Assembly: GCA_020746105.1 (NCBI GenBank)
Contig: CM036617.1
Coordinates: 144,812,518 to 144,876,517 of the forward strand
DNA: 64,000 nucleotides
Source of the DNA: Trogon surrucura
Taxonomy: Eukaryota > Chordata > Aves > Trogoniformes > Trogonidae
Direction of reading: 5' to 3'
Numbering within the stretch: position 1 is the first letter of the stretch; every line of letters begins with the position of its first letter. Below are positions 51,279 through 62,774 of the stretch, one piece after another. A program made the translations under genes and the position numbers. The notes beneath the pieces were generated by a model that did no database searches, was not told the origin of the DNA, and saw only the letters and a program-made list of their open reading frames with translations.

Positions 51279-54200
51279 GTTGTTTGGCTGGAACACCACT
51301 TATTTATGCTTTTAGATCACTAGGTGGCACTCAGGTCAATCTCTACAGACAACCTCACCAGGACAAGGGCTTTAAAACATCACTACAAACTCTGCAGGTT
51401 TGGTTTTGATGTGAAGGATACAGGATGTTTCTGCTCTGGATGTCATCTGGTCCTCCAATGAGGCCAATCCTCAGAGTGCTCTTGCTATACTTCCCATCTT
51501 GTTTAGTATAAAAACCTTCCCTTCGCACTAGAGATGTGTGAATGGAAATTATGAATATTGCTTGGCTTCACTCACCTTATGGTTTTCGTCTGAGTATAAA
51601 TCCATTTTCGTCCTTCCAGATAAGACAGCTTGCCTTTTCCTGAACTGTGGGAATGGCTCCAGCAAGCTACAGGTACATTGTGTGCGCCTCCTCAGAGTGG
51701 AGCTGCTCTCTGTAGAGTCGCTGTGTGGTTTCATACCACAGCTACCCTCTAAGTCAAGAGACTTGTAGGAAAGTAGGAATGGGCAGGTAAAGAGAAAGAG
51801 TCCAGCTCAAGTTGTGCCATATCCCAGATCACCTTCTGCTCACCTGTGTGCTGCCCTTGCACATGAGTGGGAGGGCAGCCCCAGCATGGTGTCTTCACTG
51901 GACCTTGGTATATCACGCTTCATCCAGCTCTCAATGGCTGTGATATCACAAGCTGTCATCTATGGGCTGTGACTAATTGGTCTTAAAGAGTAGTCCTGCC
52001 CTGGACTCTGCCCAGCCACATTCCAGCCCTGTAGTCTGGCTGATGTGCCTGCTGGTGTGCTAGCGCCTTTTTCTTCATGCCTCCAACCCCATATCTATGT
52101 GCATGCGACCAAGAAGGTTCTCCGGTGCCGGACCTGAGTGGATGGAGCCTCCTCATCAGCACCACTCCCACCCCCACTTGCAGATTTGTGCTACTGCTTC
52201 CCACCAGCAGAAGGTAAATTGTAGCACTGGAGTACAGTGGTGTCAATGGCATGGCAGGACCGGAGAAGACAAAGACGTAAAATTCCCCCTAATGACCACA
52301 ACAGTCTGCAGCAGCCTAATTGTCTATGGTATTTGAGTTCTTTGCCTCCTGGAAATAGCTGATAAAGAAGCATCGCTTGCTAGGCAAAACATCCGACCAC
52401 ATAGGGGCCTCTATTTCCATCATTTGTAAGGACAGCAGCACTGCTCTGGAAGGCCGTCTAGAAAGGATTGTGTCCTGCAAAACAGAGTCCATCCACTGAG
52501 ACCAACACCAGCCAGTCAGCCTTTTATCCTCAGCTAGCATCCCTTTGCCGTGCAGCCAGACAGTCCTAGCGATCTAAGGGCTCATCTTTCATGCCCAGAA
52601 AGCTGGCTGTAATTCATGCAACGCTGTTCCAGTTTCTTTCTCTGACTCCTGTTTTCTCTAAGGGCTGCTCCCTATATATAGGTTTGGTTTAGCAAAGATA
52701 GAATAAAATTAAAATTTCCCACCTTCTTTCAGAGCCGTCCCTGCTTTTCCATACTTTTTAAATGCTTTTCTGGCCTTTCTGCACTTGCCTAGCTATTACT
52801 TTTGCAGAATCATCCCCCTTCAGCTCTATTTCCCATTTTCCTATGGCTCCCTTTCTCAGATATTTTTTTGGCTTTTCTAATTAATCTCCCTGCAATGCTG
52901 AGATGCTAGTAGTATCAGAGGGGTGAAAGATTTTGTGGGGCCCATAAATTTCTTGAAAGCTAACAACCTTGCTAAAGCAGATTTAAAAGATGTTAGGTAC
53001 AGGTTTGCTCTGTGTGCAAACCTTGACTCAGCACATATGCAAACAGGCTCCAAAAATAGATTGCACTTTCCCAATTCACATGTGATGCATGTGCCATATT
53101 TCTGTGCTGTGCTTTCCAAAATAGCATTCAGACACGATTGGTTGATCTAAATCTGTGAGTATTTAGCTGCACATTTTTTCAACACAGGCATCAAAGCACG
53201 GGGCTCCACAGCTTTTCATAGAGAGATTTTTCTCATGGGCACCTCCCCCTCTATTCACAAAAATAAGGGTAATGCCCCCTTCCCTGTGCAATTGCTTAAC
53301 ATCCCTGTGGCAATTGCACAAACCCATCACATGGAGAAGTGACATTGGATGATGGCTGAGATGTATTTTTAGCTTCTTTCCATGTGTTCTAGCAGCTGGA
53401 AGCGAAGAGGTAACCCCTAACCTAGAAGCTAACCAAGTCCCCTGAAACATCTGCAAGGGCTCTGCAGAGCAGTAACCCAGAAACTGCAGTATGACAAGCA
53501 GAGGTTGTTTGCACTGAGATCTGAACAAAGAGCTTGGTTAGAATCTGAATGAAAGGCTTCTTTCCTGTACTTCAGGGGAGCAAATGAATTTTTGGGTTGT
53601 GTGCAGATGTTCACTAAAGAGAGACTGGAAGCCAGAACTGAATGGGCAGTGTCTTGGCCTGGTTACAGGGGTCATTTATTTGTAGAATAAGGCAACTAGG
53701 AAGCTGGGGAGCAACAGCTCTGCCAGTGTTGTCTCTTAAAGATGGCCCTAAAGCCATGCCTTTGTGCTAGCGTGTTTGCATGGTCCAACAAGAGACTGTA
53801 AAACTCCCGGGCATTACAGATCAAGGGATGCCTCACAAGTTTCCACCCACATTTCAGATGTATCTCTGATACACACCCACTACGCTACATGCACAAGAAT
53901 AGTACGTAGGAAGAGTCTATATCCTGGGTAATGACACTGCAAAATTGTTTTTAAGACTTCAGGTGCTAAAGCAAAAATGGCACATAGCTAAAAGCATATA
54001 AAGTCACTATACCCATTCAAATGCATCCTAAAGTGTACAAAATATACTCTGACCCATCAAGCATTATGTGAGAGCAGCTGCTATCCTTCTCCTTGCAGCT
54101 ATCAAAAGCAATTGCCATGAAAGCAGAAATGTGATAAACATCCATACCTTGTTTCAGACCCATCTGGTCCTGCTGGATGACCCAATACTGCACCATATCA

Positions 54201-55330
54201 GTGTTCATTAATTGTGAGATCATAGCCTGAGATGAAAAGGACAGAGGTGATAGATGTGTCATATCACTTAGCAGATATGGTCTTCAAATGCTGTAGTGAT
54301 AAGAACAGATCCAGAGCAAAGTACACTTCATTATCTAAATCTGCCTGTCATCAGGTAGATAACACTGGTATGTCCTCCAAGTCTGGGAAGAGGAATTTAA
54401 CTTGCAGGAAATCTAGTGGCTTAAAACCAGCCTGGACTAGCTTCATTTGGGGCTAACGCAAAAAAAACACTTATAGACAGCATATTGCACCTCCCTTTCC
54501 CTTATCTAAATAGCCTGCTACTGCCACTACTTCACTTATCAAGTGCTGCTTTGTACTTATTGAACTCCAACAGCTTTACTCCTGAATACACCAGCATACA
54601 AATTATGCTGGCATGACTCAGAGATGGTAGCATTGGTGGTTTGTTTTTTTTTGTGTAGCAGGATTGTTTAAAGATAAAAATGAGTAGTTACTCTAGGGGC
54701 AGAGAAAGAGATCAAGGAGCTGAGAGCTCAGATCCCACTACCTGCTGGTATCTTTGCTGAATCGTCACAAACTCTGACCAAGAGTCCTTCACACCTGCTT
54801 CAGCACATCGTAGAGATGGTTAGCTCTTACAAACAGATATTTCAGAGGAAACTTCTTGAGCATTTACAGCTTTCTCTCTGTTCAGCCATTTTCACTGCAA
54901 CACCAACATCTAACATAGCATTGTTTCCCAGAAAAATACAGTGGATTATTCCTATCCCTCCTGTCCGAGCCCTTTGACTCCCATCAGACTTTGAGCCTCC
55001 TACAAAGCACTGCTTCAGAAAAGCAGTGCTACAAACTGCTGACACCCAGGTTGCAGTGGAAGTGCAACAGTGAGCTAGGGCTGCTGACTGGGCACGAGTT
55101 GTGAAGGGTATCTAAAAGGATATGCCCAAGATGGGGGCTTTGCACCATTTCAGCCCTATTCCTCTGTGAGCAGAACAGGTTCATCTATTCAGGAAACACC
55201 TCCACTGTTTAGCAGTGCAGACAGAGCCAACAGCCTTGCTGAGCTGGCACAGACTGTGGGGTGAAGCAGCACAGAGGAGCTGGTGTGTGACAGACAGGCT
55301 GGCTCCTCCACTCCTCGGTCACCCTGTAGT

Positions 55331-55736
55331 GCTGGGATGTTAGTGTGCAGATGTGGGTGGGTATGTGAGCATACTCTTGATTGCCATTCCCTCCCAGGAA
55401 AGACAGCCTGGTTTATGCATAGTTCCAGATAAATTCCCTGCTAACCTTCCAGCCATCTGCTATGGCAGTTGTACATCAAAACCAGCCAACCAGCTCAGCT
55501 GCCAAGAGCATGAACCATAATCGGTGACTTCTCAGAGTTTGGGGTATGGTGCAGAGGACTGGTACCAAAATCATTTGAAGTTCAGGGAGTTTTCTTGGGG
55601 GCTTCCAAATGATCATTCTTTGCTCAGTGGGATTATAAGAAAGGTGTAAGGCATCTGCAATGAAATGCAAACCTGGGCAAAACTCCTCTGGTTTGGTTAC
55701 AAATGCAAGTCTCGGGTTAGGGTCGCAGGAGTTCAC
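55331..55736 (+). repeat. old unclassified repeat, copy B
   Basis: This is collinear with copy A at 48315-48757: GCTGGGATGTTAGTGTGCAG, then CCAGCCATCTG, then CTGGGCAAAACTC and AGTCTCGGGTTAGGGT. The distance between the middle and right blocks is about 250 bases here and about 280 in copy A. A further block, CAGGTTATGAG near 55826, may extend the match. The minus strand has an 86-codon open frame (55476-55736), but copy A does not keep it, so coding is unlikely. Confidence 0.5.
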
Positions 55737-57359
55737 AGGTCTCCTGCTAAACTTGAGATGGGCCTTTTATGAACCGAAACTCAATGCTAGGCAATTTAGG
55801 GCCTTCAGGCAATCCAGTGAAGCCAGGTTATGAGTGAGAAGGCAACTAATAAATGTGCAGATTCATCAAGAAGAGGTGGCTTTCCACATAGGAGAGCTTA
55901 TTTGTGAGTCTCCTTGCTGCAGGGTGTTGTGGTTAGTAGTTATATACAAGGTTTCAGCAGGCAGCTGGGCAAATTCATGGAAAAGAAGTCCCTTGGAGGT
56001 TTATAACTGAAATTAATACGCCACCAGCTTGTGAAGCTCCTGGGTGTTTCATGGCTCAGGGAAAGGGTTCGGCAAGGACTATGCAAATAACAGAGCCGTC
56101 CCATGTACTATGCGTTATATCCTTGCCCAACATCTGTAGTATATACCAGGGTTCAAATGTGCAAAAGTATTTAGGAGCTCAAATATTACTCAAACAGGGA
56201 AGTTTAAGTTTCTAAATACCCTTGCAATTCTGGAGAAAGGTGGCTCACCACCTCCTGTGGAGACATTCCCCTAGTCCTCCCCATAGCATCCGTGCAAGAA
56301 GCAGAGGAAGGAGGTGCTCTGCACATATACATGGCCTGTAAACTCAGTGCTCAAAGACACAGTTGAGCTATTACAGCTCAAGGAACAACTGCACATAGGT
56401 TGAAGAGCAGGAATTGTTCTCTTGCGCAGCATTGTCTGTAGCAGGCAATGTAGAAGAAATATTGGCTTAAGCACCCATGAAAGAGATTTAATATAGACAT
56501 TGTCCCTCACATTTGTGAGGGGATCAGAGGATGACATGGGCAAATACTGTGTTAAGCTGATGTGTGGTAGCTCATGAAGCCACCATAACTCACTGGTAAA
56601 TCTGAGACTAGCTTCCCTTGCAGACAAATGTTCTCCCACATCAACTAGTTTGACTGACATCTGTGAAGCAGTGCCAACTTACACCAGCAGTACATCTGCT
56701 CCCACATCTTTACATAACTGTTCCTGACTTCTTCTTTTTTTTTTTTCTCCCCACAGGTAAAAAGAAGCTGTGATTATCCCAGAGTCATTTGAGAAATGCC
56801 ACCGAAATTGATCATACTATGATGATTATTACTAATATTTGCTACTCTTCATATTTTAAGACCTTAAAACTTTTCTTTATGTTGCTTTCAGAGCTGGGCT
56901 GTTTAACTCATTCCTAATATAATGGGTGAGAAAAAGAGCTTTATGAAAACATTAAATAAGCTGCAAGCCTTGAACCAAACCTGATTTACAGTCACTCTAG
57001 ATGATCTAATAATGTACAGATCAGGTTCATGCAGCAGTGAGCAATCTGACGGTCAGACCAACGGTGTTTCAGAGAAGGGGAAAGTCATGAGACAAGCAAA
57101 AGGATGCTCTGTGGAAATAAAACATTTCACAGTGGGGCTGTGTTTGCAAAAACATTTTTCACATTCAACAATAATGCTTTTCTGCTTTAAAACAATACCT
57201 ATTGCAAATGCTGGACACACTGACTATAGGCACCATATTGACACTACCCTAAAGAAAATAACAATGGTATGGCAGCCTGTGAAGTCTTTTAAAAATAGAC
57301 TGTGAAGCCCCTGAGAAAACGGCAAGCTCTAAAAATAGGACTAGAGCTTAGGGAGGGGA

Positions 57360-57388
57360 GAAAAAAAAAAAGGCAAAAAAATAAAAAG
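57360..57388. repeat. A-rich simple tract
   Basis: A run of 11-12 As is followed by GGC and two further short A-runs. It is low-complexity sequence with no gene body upstream that would make it a poly-A tail. Confidence 0.75.
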
Positions 57389-58803
57389 CTTTCCTGATGC
57401 TAAAGCTCAGGGTCAGCTGCAAAACATGGGGTTCCTTCAAGGACATGCAATGGATTCATTGCAGCACTCTGCAATGAATAAAAGCTTCCTCTCCGACTCC
57501 CTCCTGTGCTGCACTGTTTTGCCAATGGGGAGAGAAGAGAGAAAAAGGCAGAAATCTAACAAATCAAAGCAGATGCAATCTGGGGATTCCCTCTCTTCCT
57601 ACCCCTGACCAGCCCTTTATAAAAGCATCTCACCAAAGTGGCATGGATCTTTGCTTCTGCCACAGTCCTCTCTCTCCACACATACCTCTGCGTCTGTTCT
57701 CCAGTGCCAGTGCTCCTTCACACAAAAAAAGGGATTTTATGAGCACATCCTTCCTGCACTGGCATAGAGACAGACCTCAGGAGGCTGAGAAAGATCTGTA
57801 ATAACCCAAATAATTTTAAGCGAGTGTCCCAGATTCTTGATTGTTCGTGATGCAGGAAGCTGGACATCCCATTTTCAATTTGCCTGCCCAAGCATTACGA
57901 TAAGGCACGAGGCTTCTGCAGGATTTTAGACAGTCCACCCCACCCCCCCTTTTTGGCCCACTACAATGGTCATTTTTAGTATCATTCTTTCATATTTGTG
58001 AAATAAAACTGGAGCCCTCCAGTGGCCAAAACCACACTGGTAACCTTGCTGGAGGCTAACCAGAGGTGGGTCTCCAAGTTAGCTGGCCGCTTTACCTTGG
58101 CACCAGACAACACACGGTATGGAGAGGGCTCCATGGTTGAAGTCAGTGGGATATACCAGGGCAGGGAGCAATCAGTGCAGACAAACATGCAGACTGTAGA
58201 CTCCCACAGGTTAAAATACTGTATATCTATCAAATCTGTGATATGCCCACAGACTACAACTGGCCAGATTTTCATCCTCATTACTAGTTCATATGACCCC
58301 AATGAAAAGGGGGAGCTATTTAAAATGGCCATGATCACTTGTTAAAAATAACTTGATCCATTTCTCACTTAAAGATTGCAGGGGAGGAAAAAACTGGGCT
58401 GACTTCTTGGCAGGAGAACAATAGAAAGGCAAGCCACTGGTGCAGGAATGGTGGAACACCTTCAGAAAAGCCACTCTGGCACCTAAGAGAATAGTTATAA
58501 GCCTCCAGGGCATTATCTTCCTCTAAAATCCACAAAATGCAGCCAAATTAAGTTGTGCCTGTGCTATTGACAGCTGCTTTACAAACTGCTCACTGTAGGT
58601 GTTTTGCTTACTTGAGCACTTACCTAAATGTACTTATCCTTTCTCAAACACAGTGCAACATTTTCAAAGGAGTGGACTCAGCAGAAGCTGAGCCTCGCCT
58701 GTGTGCCACTCCAGGTCACGGGTCTCCTAACAGTGGCTGCTGAAGATGTGACAGCAGTTCCTTTATGGGATTATCCTGTGACCCTCCTTGCCAGATGCTG
58801 TCT

Positions 58804-58845
58804 GATGCAAAAGACAGCAGGTTTGATGCAAAAGACAGCAGGTTT
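58804..58845. repeat. perfect 21-bp tandem duplication
   Basis: The 21-base unit GATGCAAAAGACAGCAGGTTT occurs twice, back to back and without mismatch (58804-58824 and 58825-58845). Perfect identity suggests a recent slippage event, and the copy number may vary among individuals. Confidence 0.95.
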
Positions 58846-59157
58846 GCTTGTCTAGAATTTCCTTCCTTGAACTTTGATTACTTTAGTTCTGATTTTTTTG
58901 CCCAGAACTACAAGAAAATCGAGTTACTTCTGGAGCCATGGAAGGGAAGTGCCACACAGTCTCCCAACTTCGCAGCAGTGGATCCACATTGCTCTGGGGT
59001 GCTCCAGCTGAAGGATATCACAGCAGAGTTCTCCCTCACATGCTGCTCTTCTGTACGGCTACATAAACATCGACCCTGCCCCATCCTTTATTCCTCCTGG
59101 GGTAAACACCACAGAGGAGCAGGGAGCTTCACCAAGTCAAATGGAAGTGCACTCAGT

Positions 59158-59949
59158 TCTTCATCACGAGGTTCAACGAGGCCAAGTGCAAGGTCCTGTA
59201 CCTGGGTCTGGACAATTCTCATTACCAGTACAGGCTGGAGGATGATGTGATAGAGAACAGTCCTGCAGAAAAGGAGTGCTGGTGGATGAAAAGCTGGACA
59301 TGAGCCAGCAATGTGTGCTTGCAGCCCAGAAGGCCAATCGCATCCTGGGCTGCATCAAAAGGAACATGGCCAGCAGATCGAGAGAGGTGATTCTGCCCCT
59401 TTACTCTGCTCTGGTGAGACCTCACCTGGAGTACTGTGTCCAGCTCTGGAGCCCTCAACACAAGGATGACACAGACCTGTAGAAGCAGGTCCAGAGGAGG
59501 GCCACAAAAAAGATTAGAGGACTGGAATGCCTCTCCTATGAAGACAGGCAGAGAGAGTGGGGATTGTTCACCCTGAAGAAGAGAAGGCTCCAGGGAGACC
59601 TTACACTGACCTTCCAGTACTTAAGAGGAACCTGTAAGTAAGATGGGGGCAATCTTTTCAGCAAGGCCTGTTGCAACAGGACAAGGGACATCTGTTTTAA
59701 GCTAAAAGAGGGTAGATTTAGACTGGATATAAGGAAGAAATTTTTTACACTGAGGCTGGTGAAGCATTGGAACAGGTTGCCCAGAGAGGTGGTGGAGGCC
59801 CCATCACTGGAGACATGCAAGATCAGACTTATGGGGCTCTGAGCAACCTGATCTAAAGATGTCTCTGCTCACTTCAGGGGGTCTGGACTAGCTGGCCTTT
59901 AAAAGTCCCTTCCAGCCCAACACATTATATAATTCTATAATTCTATGAT
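59158..59949 (+). mobile_element. CR1 LINE, 5'-truncated
   Basis: The match begins at about TCATCACGAGGTTCAACGAG (the RFN segment of ORF2) and continues with the codons for [40 protein letters not shown] and [24 protein letters not shown] interrupts the frame after HKDDTDL near 59480, and a one-base phase change lies around 59275. The 3' end is CATTATATAATTCTATAATTCTATG, shared with the 43 kb copy. The active site and everything upstream are missing. It groups with the copies at 40920 and 43021. Confidence 0.95.
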
Positions 59950-60819
59950 CTTCTCTCCACCTAACCCTGCAGACTATGAGCAAGGACATGGTGACCTCAC
60001 CTCCTGGGCACAATGAGTGCCTTTTACCTGCCTCTCCTCATGAGACTGACTACTTCCAACATAACTTCATTTCAATAAAAATATCTCAAACCCTTGAACT
60101 TGAAAACCAGTTAAGAATTTCACTGGTCACTTGTTCCACCTTGTATCGGAGTGATCCCTCTTCAGCAGGAACCTGGATTTCCAGGCAGGGCTCCAGCCCA
60201 CTCTTTGCCTGCCCACTAATAAATGCCAGTAGTGAAGGAGTGCTCCATTCTGCAGAACTTCCAGCTGCAAGGATATTCCCATGGAGTGCAGTGGGTTGGC
60301 ATTTTTGGATGCCAGAGAGAAGATTAACCTTTCAAGCCATGCTAGGCCTTCTCTTATGGATCTTCAAATTCAAGCTGAATCCATAGATGCGAAAAACAAA
60401 CATAAAACATGTGAACTGAACTATTCCTAGAAATCCCACTGTACTTTAAGATGGAATGTGACCAAGGGGAAAACAATGGAAAATAATGGAAAAACGTACA
60501 GAAATGCAGTTTTTCTGGGTTATGAAGTCTGGTATGGCTTTTTGCAGATGAAGTCCCAAACCACAGAAGGTTGGTAAGAAGAGTTACTTCTCCCTTCTTT
60601 GCTTCTTCACCACAGATATCTCAGGTCTCAGATATTTTCCTTATGCTGCAAAAAAATGAGTGTTAATATTAGATGCTCTGCAAAAGCCCACAGCCCTAAG
60701 GACTCTAGAAACAGTGTGCAAAGAAAGGGGTTTTCCCCTCCCAACAGCTATAGTCACAAATGGCATTACAGTTATCCCTTCTGCCCTGGTAGGGCTAACT
60801 TACCCTTGGACATGAAGGG

Positions 60820-60835
60820 AAAAAAAAAAAAAAAA
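60820..60835 (+). repeat. run of 16 A residues
   Basis: A homopolymer inside the lysine-rich open frame, where it would encode five lysines. A homopolymer of this length is unstable, which argues against the frame being a conserved gene. Confidence 0.85.
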
Positions 60836-61364
60836 GAACTTTCAGTCTGCCACAAGCAATCAGCAAAACAAAAGGAGAGTTGGAAACACTCAGGGAAGCA
60901 TTTTGTTTTTAAGACAAAAGGAGAAGATCAAACAGGTGGGGAAGAAGAGGAAAAGATGGAAGAAGTTTTAAAGTTTACAAAGGCACAGCTGGAGAAACTT
61001 CCTGTGGGTGAAAAAGCACCACAGTTGGCTAGAAAAAAAATGTTCAGATTCTTTGAGATCAAGAAGGCAGAGAGAAGAAATGAACATAATTTAACCAAGA
61101 GAGTCATAAAAGTGTCTTTAAATACCTTAAAACCAACTGTCTCACTGCAAACTGGCTTTAAGCCTGTTCTGTAGGGTAGTATTTACTACAATTTAAGACA
61201 ATAAATCACTGTTTTAAACAGGACAGCTTGCTCACCATGCATGGAACCAGACACAGTCCAGTTTAATAACTTGCAGTACATGAGCTCTAGAGACTTCTGG
61301 CTTCATTATTCACCATTGATATACAACCTTTGGAAGAGAAGCGTACAGATGATATTCAGGTGGG

Positions 61365-61400
61365 CAAATATGACTACACTCAAACAAATATGACGACACT
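61365..61400. repeat. 20-bp imperfect tandem duplication
   Basis: CAAATATGACTACACT at 61365-61380 recurs as CAAATATGACGACACT at 61385-61400, a period of 20 bp with one mismatch. It is a small local duplication. Confidence 0.85.
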
Positions 61401-62722
61401 GAGAAATGGATAAGCAATCACTCAAGAATGTCAGCAGGATCAAGGGAAAAGGAGCGCCTGCTTGACCTTGGTTGGGAAGGAAGCTCATGTTAGCTGACTA
61501 TCCATCCCAGTGCACAGCCTTTCAGCATGGAATCCTCAAGCTGCATCCCTGACAAGCTCCAGTCTCTAGAAGAAGTTTTTTGGAGACTTTTTTCTGGCAC
61601 ATATCCTCTTTATGCCACTCCAATCTAAAGAGAGGGCATGGACATTAAAAACAGTCCTAGAATGAATCCTCGGCATAAGTCCTGAATGTGTTGGATGAGA
61701 CCACTGAAGAGTAACTTTACCAAGAAAAAATTCTGCCTTGGAACTTAAGAGGAAATGTTTCATGTGCCCTTGAAAAAATTCTTTGATCAGTAGCAAAGAA
61801 CTTCATGTTGCTCTAATTGCCACATTAATTAGATTCTTCCCTGTCTGAAATTGTTTGCTTTTTTTCATGAGGAGCCTACCATTGCTATTACACATCTCCA
61901 GTATCCCTCAAAAGTGAGCTCTTAAGTGAGTTTCATGGGCTTGTTCTGCTCCTTCAGACTTTACCAGAGATGTTAACTGGAATAAAGTCCACTTACCTGG
62001 CTTGCATCAGATCTCAGCTAAACAGTTAGCAGAAAATCTGCAAATATCTCACCAGCCCCTTCTCTAAGCCTCTAGATATGTCCTTCTCTCTCCTGTATCA
62101 TGTTAGCTTTTTCCAGACACTCACAATAGGACACATCTGCTCCATCGGTGAGACCTGTCTTAGAGGAACCGGCCACTTTCTAACTCTGAGAAAGCTACAT
62201 CTTTTAGATACAGGGAGCTCATCAGCTCAGTTTGCTGTCACTCACTGCTTCAAATTGTATGCACGTTATTCTATTCATCGAACTACTGTAACCTGAAGGA
62301 AAGATTTTAGATGTGCCTAAATAACTATTCCCCCCAAACACATTTCCTTCTCCTAACAATTGATAGCCAAGGAAGCTGAGGTTAAGGAGCTGTTTCTTAA
62401 AAGCTGGTAACAGTTTGGGTGTCCTCTAGTGGCACTAAATAGAATTTCAGACACTGAAACCTGGATCTCTCTAATAGATCACACCATTCCATGTAAGCAC
62501 ACATCCTTCCCTGACTATTCATCACCTGCTTTACTGGCGTCCCTAGCACCTCCAGCCACGGGCCACAGTGCCAAATTCTGACTAACTTAATTTTGGCAGC
62601 CACAAAAAGAGAAAAAGACTCTCTTGACACCGGATACGTTAAGACACAAAGGGTCTGCTTATTCAGTACTCCCTTGCTGAATATGAGCCAGGGTCACACT
62701 CATGTTTGTGGCTTTTAGCAAG

Positions 62723-62774
62723 AATCATAGAATCATTATGGTTTGGAAACATCTTAAAAATCATCAAGCCCAAC
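62723..62774 (-). mobile_element. short CR1 3'-end fragment
   Basis: AATCATAGAATCATTATGG, then TTTGGAAACATCTTAAAAATC, then ATCAAGCCCAACC follow the pattern of CR1 3' tails of the type AATCATTAAGGTTGG...ATCATCAAGTCCAACC known in birds. It is diverged and truncated before coding sequence, and it is probably one of the older insertions. Whether the element continues right of 62774 is unclear. Confidence 0.75.

Larger units (their letters stand above)
51279..59157. other. gene-free stretch, 7.9 kb
   Basis: No gene is recognised; open frames are at most 129 codons apart from one that runs across the CR1 boundary at 59.16 kb. The stretch holds copy B of an old repeat (55331-55736), a candidate recursive splice point (about 56756, see findings), an A-rich tract at 57360-57388 and a perfect 21-bp tandem duplication at 58804-58845. 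Confidence 0.6.

Noticed and set aside
55705-55725. GGGTTAGGGT as interstitial telomere repeat
   Set aside because: Only one and a half units are present, and it lies within the old repeat copy.
43021-59170. Apparent shared 5' truncation point of the 43 kb and 59 kb CR1 copies
   Set aside because: On closer reading the 43 kb copy extends about 30 bases further upstream, and the flanks are unrelated.
58765-59250. 161-codon plus-strand open frame
   Set aside because: It runs across the 5' boundary of a CR1 insertion and includes the 21-bp duplication, so it is a chance join of unrelated sequence.
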